From Mycolicibacterium hodleri (GTDB taxonomy: Bacteria > Actinomycetota > Actinomycetes > Mycobacteriales > Mycobacteriaceae), in contig NZ_JACKTL010000073.1 of NCBI RefSeq assembly GCF_025822245.1, positions 1 through 64,000 on the forward strand: a stretch of DNA of 64,000 nucleotides, given 5' to 3'. Positions 24,454 to 31,675 of the stretch are shown piece after piece. The position numbers and the translations under genes are program-made. The notes beneath the pieces are model-generated. The model saw only the letters and a list, made by a program, of their open reading frames with translations. It was not told the origin of the DNA and did no database searches. Position 1 is the first letter of the stretch; every line of letters starts with the position of its first letter.

Positions 24454-26190
24454 TCAGCGGGTGGACTTGCTTCGGGCGGCGAACTTGACGACCTTGCGCA
24501 GCGCTGGGCTGGTCGCGACGGTGTAGCCGAGCTTCTTGCCGGCTTTGGTGCCCATCACGGTTTCCATCGCCCGGTCCACGACACCGGCTTTGGGTGCGAA
24601 GTCGACGCGCGCAGCGGTGGGTGCGGCCGTGCCGTTGAGGTCGGCGATGACGACCTGGGCGGCGTTGTGACCGTTGGCGCCCATCACGCCGCCTCCGGGG
24701 TGTGTGCCCGAGCCGCACAGGTAGTAGTCGTCGACGGTGGTGCGGTAGTCGGCCAACTCCGGAGTGGGCCGGTTGTTGAAGAGCTGGTCGAAGAACATGG
24801 CGCCGTGGAAGATGTTGCCGCCGGTCAGGCCGTAGTCACGCTCGAGGTCCTTGGGGGTGATGATGACCCGCTCGAGGATGTGCCCGCGCAGGTTCGGGGC
24901 GTAGCGGAACAGCACCTCCAGCACGCGATCGGCCCACTCGTCGCGGATGGTGTCCCAGTCGGTACCGGCCAACTCGAACGGAAGCTGTTGGACGCCAAGG
25001 GTCATCGTGTGCTTGCCCTTGGGCGCCAACGTGTCGTCGTGGGTGGACTGGATGACCGCTTCGATGACGAAGTCGTCGGGGATCTCGCCGCGTCGCTCCG
25101 CCTCCCACGCACGCTCGAAGTTCTCGATGGAGGCACCCATGATCGCCTGAGCCTGGTGCTGCGGACCGAATTCGCCTGCAGGGAAGCCGACGTAGTCGGG
25201 CAGCTCGTCGATCAGGAGATGGATGCGGGCCATCGAGCCGCGGGCGTCGTAGTCTTCGAGCTTCGCCACCAGTTTGGCGTCGACGGTGCCTGCCGGCAGC
25301 AGCTGCAACATGGAGCGTTGCGGGTCGGCGTTGGAGATGACCGTGCGCGCCGAGATGATCTCGCCGTTGGCCAGCTCGACCCCGGACGCTCGTCCTCTCT
25401 CGACGACGACCTGCTTGACCGGTGAGCTCAGCCGGATTTCTGCGCCGTGGGCCTCGGCGCTGCGAGCCATCGCCTGGGTGATGCCACCCATTCCGCCCTT
25501 GACGAAGCCCCACTGCCCAAGCGTGCCCTTGAACTCGCCGACGGAGTGGTGCCCGTACACGTAGCCGGTGCCCGGAGTCGACGGGCCACCCCAGACCGAG
25601 ATCATCCCGAAGAAGGTGAAGAGCCCCTTGATGTGCTCGTTTTCGAAGTAGCGGTCCAGCAGGTCCTTGGTGGACAGCAGCACCATTTCGTTGAACAAGT
25701 CTTCGGCGCCGGCGGCCTCGAACGCGGCCAACACCTGAGAGCGGCTCGGTGCCGGGGACAACAGGAACGGCGTCAGGATGGAGGCGAACTTCTTCACCCG
25801 CAGGCCAAAGTCCAGGAACGCGGCGGCGTCACTCTTGGAGAACTTCTCGATCTCCTTGAGCGTCTTGTCCATGTCCTTCCACACGAACAAGTGGCTGCCG
25901 TCGGGAAAGATGCTGACCTCGTTGGCCTCGGTCTGGTACATCTCCAGGCCGTACCGTTCCAGCTCGAGGTCGGCGATGATCTCGGGGCGTAGCAGGCTGG
26001 CGATGAACGCACACGACGACCAGGTGGCACCGGGGATCAGTTCCTCGCTGGTGCACGCGCCGCCCACGACGTCGCGGGCTTCGACGACGAGAACCTTCTT
26101 GCCGGCACGGGCGAGGTATCCGGCGGTGATCAGGCCGTTGTGGCCGGCACCGATGACGATCGCGTCATAGGTGTTGAGGGGCTTGGTCAT
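24454..26190 (-). CDS. phytoene-desaturase-like FAD oxidoreductase
   Basis: A 578-residue flavoprotein. The dinucleotide motif GAGHNG is at 14-19, followed by VLVVEARDVVGGACTSEE. A second FAD contact is YLCGSGTHPGGGVMGANGHNAA near the C terminus. It belongs to the amine-oxidase/carotenoid-desaturase superfamily, group pyridine nucleotide-disulfide oxidoreductase domain-containing protein 2. No carotenoid genes are nearby, so amine or amino-acid oxidation is more likely in this setting. The ATG overlaps the preceding gene by four bases. Confidence 0.85.
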   Translation of the reverse strand: MTKPLNTYDAIVIGAGHNGLITAGYLARAGKKVLVVEARDVVGGACTSEELIPGATWSSCAFIASLLRPEIIADLELERYGLEMYQTEANEVSIFPDGSHLFVWKDMDKTLKEIEKFSKSDAAAFLDFGLRVKKFASILTPFLLSPAPSRSQVLAAFEAAGAEDLFNEMVLLSTKDLLDRYFENEHIKGLFTFFGMISVWGGPSTPGTGYVYGHHSVGEFKGTLGQWGFVKGGMGGITQAMARSAEAHGAEIRLSSPVKQVVVERGRASGVELANGEIISARTVISNADPQRSMLQLLPAGTVDAKLVAKLEDYDARGSMARIHLLIDELPDYVGFPAGEFGPQHQAQAIMGASIENFERAWEAERRGEIPDDFVIEAVIQSTHDDTLAPKGKHTMTLGVQQLPFELAGTDWDTIRDEWADRVLEVLFRYAPNLRGHILERVIITPKDLERDYGLTGGNIFHGAMFFDQLFNNRPTPELADYRTTVDDYYLCGSGTHPGGGVMGANGHNAAQVVIADLNGTAAPTAARVDFAPKAGVVDRAMETVMGTKAGKKLGYTVATSPALRKVVKFAARSKSTR

Positions 26191-26531
26191 TGACGTTCTC
26201 CAGGGATGAGGTGGGTGAAGTAGGTACGAACGGTGGCCGGGTCGACGAGTTCGTCGAAGCCGTCGGTGACGGGCTTCATCGTGGGGTGGGTGTCGCGCAG
26301 CTCCTCCCACGCCGCCCAGTCGGTGACCTCCATGACTTCCAGGATGTCCGCGGGGGCTCCGTCGGGCGCGTGGTCGACCCGGAACGCGTCGAAACGCCGA
26401 ACGACGTCGCGGTGGGCCAGGCAGGTCGGCCGGTCGACGTCGGCGGAGAAGCGTTCGAAGTCGGCCGGGTCGACGCCGGGCAGCATCGAGAACAGGTTGA
26501 CCGCTACTACCGAGCGGCTGGGTGACGTCAT
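26187..26531 (-). CDS. small REDY-like dimeric alpha/beta-barrel protein
   Basis: A 114-residue protein (VVAVNLFSMLPGVDPADFERFSADVDRP, then LEVMEVTDWAAWEEL, then DPATVRTYFTHLIPGE). The pattern is that of REDY/EthD-like dimeric alpha/beta barrels, which often bind or isomerise small reactive intermediates. It lies between the aldehyde dehydrogenase (27 bases upstream) and the FAD oxidoreductase (four-base overlap), so it probably handles an intermediate of the same pathway. Activity is not established. Confidence 0.65.
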   Translation of the reverse strand: MTSPSRSVVAVNLFSMLPGVDPADFERFSADVDRPTCLAHRDVVRRFDAFRVDHAPDGAPADILEVMEVTDWAAWEELRDTHPTMKPVTDGFDELVDPATVRTYFTHLIPGERQ

Positions 26532-26558
26532 CGCTGGTGCTCCAAAGTGGTTGTGCGG

Positions 26559-27992
26559 TCAGGACTCGAGGTTGATCATGATGTGCTTGATCTCGGTGTA
26601 CTCCTCGACGGAGTAGATCGACATGTCGTTGCCGTGGCCGGACTGCTTGAAGCCACCGTGCGGCATCTCCGACACGATCGGCAGGTGGTCGTTGATCCAG
26701 ACCGTGCCGAATTGAAGCTTGCGGGCGGCGCGCATCGCGCGGCCGACGTCTCTGGTGAAAACCGAGGCGGCCAAACCATATTCGACGTCGTTGGCCCATG
26801 CGAAGGCCTGTGCCTCGTCGGTGAATCGGGTGGTGGTGACGACGGGTCCGAAGACTTCCTTCTGGACGATTTCGGAGTCTTGGGCGGCGTCGACGACCAG
26901 CGACGGCTTGTACCAAAACCCGGGTCCGTCGCCGAGCCCGCCGACGGCGAGTGAGGTCGGCCCGGTGGAGACCGCTCGCTCGACGAAGCCCGCAATGCGG
27001 TCGCGCTGGCGTTCGGAGATCACCGGGCCCATCTCGGTGGATTCGAGTGTCGGGTCGCCCATGGCGACCTTCGAGACGGCGCGGGTGAGTTCGGTGACGA
27101 ACTCGTCGTAGATGCCGTCGGCGACGTACACCCGCGAGGCTGCCATGCAGTCTTGGCCGGAGTTCCCGTAGCCGCCTTCGCAGATCTTGGTGATCGCCAG
27201 TTCGGCGTCGCAATCGTCGAACACCAAAACCGGCGCCTTGCCCCCCAATTCGAGGTGCAGACGCTTGAGGTTGTCGGCGCCGGCGCGGGCGACGACCTTG
27301 CCGGTGTTGGTGTCTCCGGTCAACGAGCTCATCCGCACCCGTGGGTGGGACGTCAACGCGGCACCGACGGTGTCACCGTGACCGGTGACGACGTTGAACA
27401 CTCCGGGTGGGAAGAGATCGGCCGCGAGTTCGGCCAGCCGGAGCGTGGACAGCGGGGTCTGCTCACTGGGCTTGAGCACCAGGGTGTTTCCGGTCATCAG
27501 CGCCGGGCAGATCTTCCAGATCGCCATGACGAGCGGGAAGTTCCAGGGCGCGACGCTACCGACGACGCCGAGTGGATCCCGTCGAATGATGCTGGTGTGG
27601 GTGGGCGAGTACTCCCCGGCGGCGCGGCCCTCCAGCACGCGGGCGGCGCCGGCGAAGAAGCGCATGTTGTCGACGCCGAAGGGCACCTCGTCGCGGGCCA
27701 CCGCGATGGGCTTGCCGACGTTCTGGGACTCCAGCTGCGCGAACTCCTCGGCGTGGGCCTCGAGCCGGTCGGCAAGCTTCAGCAGCAATGCGGCGCGGGC
27801 GCCGGGGGTGGTGGCGGCCCAGTCGTCGAACGCCTTCTCCGCCGCGGCGACGGCGCGGTCGACGTCGGTGGCGTCGCCGAGGGGGACCGTCGCGATCTGT
27901 TCGTCGTTGGCGGGGTTGACGACCGGTTCGGTCGCGCCACTCGCGGCGGGAACGCGCTCGCCTGCGACGTACATGAGATGGCCGTCTGCCAT
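26559..27992 (-). CDS. aldehyde dehydrogenase (aminoaldehyde type)
   Basis: A 477-residue NAD(P)-dependent aldehyde dehydrogenase. Nucleophile Cys282 is in SGQDCMAASRV and general base Glu248 in LELGG; APWNFPL and KPSEQTP are the cofactor segments. The sequence resembles gamma-aminobutyraldehyde/betaine-aldehyde dehydrogenases. One oddity is SSLTGDTNTGK where most relatives have FTGST. It is first in the minus-strand arm; a candidate GntR operator lies 55 bases before its start. Confidence 0.9.
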   Translation of the reverse strand: MADGHLMYVAGERVPAASGATEPVVNPANDEQIATVPLGDATDVDRAVAAAEKAFDDWAATTPGARAALLLKLADRLEAHAEEFAQLESQNVGKPIAVARDEVPFGVDNMRFFAGAARVLEGRAAGEYSPTHTSIIRRDPLGVVGSVAPWNFPLVMAIWKICPALMTGNTLVLKPSEQTPLSTLRLAELAADLFPPGVFNVVTGHGDTVGAALTSHPRVRMSSLTGDTNTGKVVARAGADNLKRLHLELGGKAPVLVFDDCDAELAITKICEGGYGNSGQDCMAASRVYVADGIYDEFVTELTRAVSKVAMGDPTLESTEMGPVISERQRDRIAGFVERAVSTGPTSLAVGGLGDGPGFWYKPSLVVDAAQDSEIVQKEVFGPVVTTTRFTDEAQAFAWANDVEYGLAASVFTRDVGRAMRAARKLQFGTVWINDHLPIVSEMPHGGFKQSGHGNDMSIYSVEEYTEIKHIMINLES

Positions 27993-28046
27993 GTGAGATT
28001 TCTCCAGATTTCGTGCCGTCGGCCATCGGGGCCGTTCATGTCCAAG

Positions 28047-28059
28047 TGTTGAACAGTTG
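28047..28059. promoter_or_regulatory. putative GntR operator before the aldehyde dehydrogenase arm
   Basis: TGTTGAACAGTTG. Its first nine bases, TGTTGAACA, are a palindrome with a single central base, typical of FadR-subfamily operators (TGT-N3-ACA). The same 13-mer occurs inverted just upstream of the regulator gene at 28956-28968. It lies 55 bases upstream of the aldehyde dehydrogenase start. Confidence 0.6.
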
Positions 28060-28265
28060 ACATGTTGGACTTAAACACAGGCGGAGGGTGTGCGCAAGAC
28101 GACAACGCGAAACCGTCGCAGATACTTCTGCGTCGCAGTCGGTGCACGAGGGTGCCGGCGGGCGGCGTCAGGCGACGAGTCCTACGGCGGTCGCACGGCA
28201 CCGCCGCCGGTCGCACGGCAGGACGCGTCGACGCGTCGAACTCAGCGGGTGGAGCCGAATCTCCG

Positions 28266-28943
28266 TCAGCCAGCGGTGCGAATGGCGAGGATCTTGCGAA
28301 CCTCGTCGCGGTTCTCGGTGATGATGTCGGAGATCGTCCGGCGCGCCAGCTCGGGATCGCGGGAGGCGAAGGCGGCGACGATCCGCTGATGCTCTTCCTC
28401 CAGGCTGGAGCCGCTCTCGTACTCGTGGTGATCCAGGGAGAGGATGAGCAGGAAGTAGCGGAGATCGCCGAGCAGTTCGTCGTAGAACTTGTTCAGCCGC
28501 GGGCTGTTCATCAATCCGACGATCGCCCGGTGAATGTCCAGATCCTTCTCCACGATCGTGCGCGGATCCTCGGTCAGCATGGCCACCTTGAGGGCCTCCA
28601 TCGCCGCGTTCAACGACGTCAGATCGGTGTCGTACCCCACCGACGCAGCGGCGGCCGTCTCGAGGTGGAGCCGTGCGCGATAGATGTCGAGTACTTCCTC
28701 GTCCGACGGGTTCCACACTGCCAGGCCGCGGTTGAAGACATACCGAACCAGGCCCGTGCCCTGCAGTAGTCGCACGGCTTCACGCACCGTGTTGCGCGAG
28801 ATCCCCAACTGCTCGGCGATGACGAGTTCCCTGATGCGCTCGCCCGGCTTGAGCTCTCCTTCGAGAATCATGTCCATCAGCCCGTCGGCGATCTGCTGCG
28901 CGCTGCTGCGCCCCACGATTTGGATGCGATCTGCCACGGACAT
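28266..28943 (-). CDS. GntR/FadR (FCD) transcriptional regulator
   Basis: A 225-residue regulator. The winged helix (GELKPGERIRELVIAEQLGISRNTVREAVRLLQGTGLV) is followed by an all-helical FCD domain whose metal-binding set is visible as Asp and His in DLDIHRAIV and a later EEEHQRIVAAF. FCD regulators respond to carboxylates or amino acids. The ATG at 28943 is preferred over a start 39 bases upstream because the upstream stretch contains the operator-like repeat. It lies between the two catabolic arms and probably represses both and itself. Confidence 0.9.
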   Translation of the reverse strand: MSVADRIQIVGRSSAQQIADGLMDMILEGELKPGERIRELVIAEQLGISRNTVREAVRLLQGTGLVRYVFNRGLAVWNPSDEEVLDIYRARLHLETAAAASVGYDTDLTSLNAAMEALKVAMLTEDPRTIVEKDLDIHRAIVGLMNSPRLNKFYDELLGDLRYFLLILSLDHHEYESGSSLEEEHQRIVAAFASRDPELARRTISDIITENRDEVRKILAIRTAG

Positions 28944-28955
28944 GGAGCTAGCGTA

Positions 28956-28968
28956 CAACTGTTCAACA
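28956..28968. promoter_or_regulatory. putative GntR operator at its own promoter
   Basis: CAACTGTTCAACA is the exact reverse complement of the 13-mer at 28047-28059 and contains TGTTCAACA. It is 13 bases upstream of the GntR start codon, where binding would block its own expression. Two copies this close to the same regulator are unlikely by chance. Confidence 0.62.
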
Positions 28969-29022
28969 ACGGACAGGTCCACGACTCGAGATGCGGGTGT
29001 GGCCTGGACGATAGTGCCCTAA

Positions 29023-29031
29023 TGTTCTACA
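29023..29031. promoter_or_regulatory. third GntR-like site before the kinase operon
   Basis: TGTTCTACA keeps the TGT-N3-ACA core of the two sites above; extended to 13 bases it matches 10 of 13. It lies 167 bases before the plus-strand kinase operon and could bring that operon under the same regulator. Weaker than the other two sites. Confidence 0.4.
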
Positions 29032-29197
29032 GTTTGCTCGACCGGGTACCGACCCGGCACGCCTCGATCGACGACCAGCTCGGCGGCGTGACTCGCGATC
29101 GCAAAGGAACAAGCCCCCTGATGCCGAACGCCGCCGACAGCCGCACGGCAGTGCACCAGTGCGCCACCCGACGGGAACCGATGCAGGAGTCGACGCC

Positions 29198-30274
29198 GTG
29201 AGCACCCATTCGGGCGTCCTGGCGCAGATCGCTCGACAGAGCGCCCTGGAACCGGGTGGTCAGCCGTTCCCCGAACGGACGGTCGCAGCCGAACTCCGCC
29301 GGCTCTATGACCTGACCGGTCAGCTGACCCGCATTCCCACCGAAAAGGACGACACCTTCCGCCTCAGCACCACGGGCGGTCAGTTTCTCGTCAAGATCGC
29401 ACCCGCGTCGGAGAGCGCGCGCATCGTGAACTTGCAGTCCGCCGTCATGCTGCACCTGGAGAGCACGGCCGAGTCGCTTCCGACCCAGCGGTTGATTCGC
29501 GGGGTGAACGGCCAGGTCGAGTCCACCGTCGTCGACCCAGACGGCAACGACCGCATCCTGCGCGTACTGAGCTACCTCGAGGGCTCCCTACTCGCGACCG
29601 CGGAGCCGACGCCTGCCCAGTTCGCCTGTCTAGGTGCGACGTTGGCCCGGCTCGACCGAGCCCTCGGGGACTTCACGCATCCGGCCGATTCCCGGCTGTT
29701 GATCTGGGATCTCAAGAACTTCTCCCACATGAGACCCCTGCTGGAGTGGGTCACCCACCCCGACGACGTCACCATGGCCACCCGGATCTTCGACCAGTTC
29801 GACGCACTCGTCGCCCCCCGGATCGACGACCTCGACACCCAGATGATCCACGGCGACTTCAGTCCCTTCAACGTCGTCGTCGACCCGGCCTCCGCCGAGT
29901 TCGTCACGGGAATCATCGACTTCGGCGACGTGGTGCGAAGCCCCACGGTGTTCGAAGTCAGCGTCGCGGTGGCCAACCAAATCGGCGTCGACGGACGACG
30001 ACCGTGGGCCAGTACTCTCGACATCGTGCGCGGGTACCGGCAGGTGCGACCGCTGACCGACGGTGACGCGTCCCTCTTGGCCATCACGGGACCGGCGCGA
30101 CTCCTGCTGCGCGCGTTGATCTTTGGGTGGCGCGCAGCCACGGATGTACGCTCCCGAGAATACGGACTGTCGCACTCGGGACGAGACTGGATCAGGCTGC
30201 GCTCCGCCCTGTCGGTGGCCACCCCCACAGTCGAAGCCATGTTGGCAACCACCCGTCCCACGGAAGGGGAATGA
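29198..30274 (+). CDS. APH-fold kinase (hydroxylysine/ethanolamine-kinase-like)
   Basis: A 358-residue small-molecule kinase of the aminoglycoside-phosphotransferase fold. The catalytic loop is MIHGDFSPFNVVVD (Asp220, Asn225) and the metal site DFGD at 241-244. The GTG at 29198 has AGGAG eight bases upstream. Its closest functional analogues when next to an AGXT2L-type enzyme are hydroxylysine kinase and amino-alcohol kinases. The stop overlaps the phospho-lyase gene by four bases, so the two are translationally coupled and probably act in sequence. Confidence 0.82.
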   Translation: MSTHSGVLAQIARQSALEPGGQPFPERTVAAELRRLYDLTGQLTRIPTEKDDTFRLSTTGGQFLVKIAPASESARIVNLQSAVMLHLESTAESLPTQRLIRGVNGQVESTVVDPDGNDRILRVLSYLEGSLLATAEPTPAQFACLGATLARLDRALGDFTHPADSRLLIWDLKNFSHMRPLLEWVTHPDDVTMATRIFDQFDALVAPRIDDLDTQMIHGDFSPFNVVVDPASAEFVTGIIDFGDVVRSPTVFEVSVAVANQIGVDGRRPWASTLDIVRGYRQVRPLTDGDASLLAITGPARLLLRALIFGWRAATDVRSREYGLSHSGRDWIRLRSALSVATPTVEAMLATTRPTEGE

Positions 30275-31632
30275 CCGTGACCAAGGCCTACACACCCAAG
30301 GCGTCCGAACCGATGGTGAACGGCTTCGACCCGTCACGCGTCGATCAACTGTCGCCCCGGGCACGCCAGCAGGTCGGCGACCGGGAGAGGCTCCTCGGGC
30401 CCGGATACCGACTCTTCTACGACGATCCCGTCGAAATCGTGCGCGGCGCAGGCACTCTGCTCTACGACGCCGACGGCAACGACTACCTCGACGTGTACAA
30501 CAACGTCACGAGCGTCGGTCACTGCCATCCCTACGTCGTGGAGGCCGTACACAGACAACTCTCGACGCTGAACACCAACACCCGGTACATCCAGCAGTCG
30601 ATCCTCAGCTACAGCGAGCAGTTTCTGGGCACCATGCCTGCCGAACTCGGGCACGTCATGTTCACGTGCACGGGTTCCGAGGCCAACGACTTGGCCATGC
30701 GTGTGGCCCGGTATTACACCGGAAGGCAGGGCGTCATCGTCACCTCCGGCGCCTACCACGGACTCACCGCCGACGTGTCGTCCTTCTCGCCGTCCCTGGG
30801 CGTGGGCGTCCCGCTGGGGCCGCACGTACGCACGATCAGCGCCCCCGACCGCCTGCGGCATGGCGGAGACGGCGCCGTGGCCGACGTCATGCGCCGTGAG
30901 ATTCGAGAGGCCATCTCCGATCTGGAACGTCACGGCTTCGGAGTCGCGGCGTTCATCGCCGACACGATCTTCTCCTCCGACGGCATCTACGCCGACCCCG
31001 CGGGGTTCCTCCAACCGGTCGTCGACGAAGTCCACGCCGCCGGCGGCTTGTTCGTCGCCGACGAAGTTCAGCCAGGCTTCGGGCGCACCGGCCGGCACTG
31101 GTGGGGCTTTCAGCGCCACGGCGTGATACCCGACATCGTGACGACCGGCAAGCCGATGGGCAACGGCATTCCCATCGCCGCCGCCGCCTTCCGGCCCGAA
31201 CTGCTCGAGGAGTTCGGTCGCAACATCCGCTACTTCAACACCTTCGGCGGCAATTCGGTATCCATCGCCGCCGCCCAGGCGGTACTGGACGTGATCAACG
31301 ACGAGGGCCTGATCGCCAACGCCGGGCAGGTCGGCGACTACGTCAAGTCCGAGATCGCCACGCTCGCCGCCGGCTACGACCAGATCGCCGAGGTGCGCGG
31401 TGCGGGATTGTTCGTCGGCGTGGACATCGTGACCGACCGTGAGTCCAACACCCCGGACGGGGAGGCGACGCTGCGCGTGGTCAACCACATGCGCCGTCGC
31501 CGTGTGTTGATCTCCGCATCGGGACCTCGGGGCAGCGTCCTCAAGATTCGCCCGCCGCTGCCCTTCTCGATCGCCGACGCGGACCGGATGTTGGAGAATC
31601 TGGCCGTCGTCCTCGCCGAGGAACTTCATTGA
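30271..31632 (+). CDS. class III PLP enzyme, AGXT2L-type phospho-lyase
   Basis: A 453-residue fold-type I PLP enzyme. Schiff-base Lys294 is in TTGKPMGNG, cofactor Asp264 in ADEVQPGFGRTG, and GSEAND binds phosphate. Signatures such as NVTSVGHCHP and LNTNTRY resemble human ETNPPL/PHYKPL, which eliminate phosphate and ammonia from phosphoethanolamine or 5-phosphohydroxylysine rather than transaminate. Coupling to a kinase gene supports that reading. The aldehyde formed would pass to the nearby aldehyde dehydrogenases. An ordinary omega-aminotransferase remains possible. Confidence 0.82.
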   Translation: MTVTKAYTPKASEPMVNGFDPSRVDQLSPRARQQVGDRERLLGPGYRLFYDDPVEIVRGAGTLLYDADGNDYLDVYNNVTSVGHCHPYVVEAVHRQLSTLNTNTRYIQQSILSYSEQFLGTMPAELGHVMFTCTGSEANDLAMRVARYYTGRQGVIVTSGAYHGLTADVSSFSPSLGVGVPLGPHVRTISAPDRLRHGGDGAVADVMRREIREAISDLERHGFGVAAFIADTIFSSDGIYADPAGFLQPVVDEVHAAGGLFVADEVQPGFGRTGRHWWGFQRHGVIPDIVTTGKPMGNGIPIAAAAFRPELLEEFGRNIRYFNTFGGNSVSIAAAQAVLDVINDEGLIANAGQVGDYVKSEIATLAAGYDQIAEVRGAGLFVGVDIVTDRESNTPDGEATLRVVNHMRRRRVLISASGPRGSVLKIRPPLPFSIADADRMLENLAVVLAEELH

Positions 31633-31675
31633 GCAGTTTTCGCCGAGCCCGGCCCCCCGCGTCCGGGCGGCGTCG

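Noticed and set aside
24425..24718. Upstream extension of the APC permease frame
   Set aside because: The added residues are Arg-rich and lie inside the FAD oxidoreductase gene in another frame; the ATG at 24424 has a good ribosome binding site.
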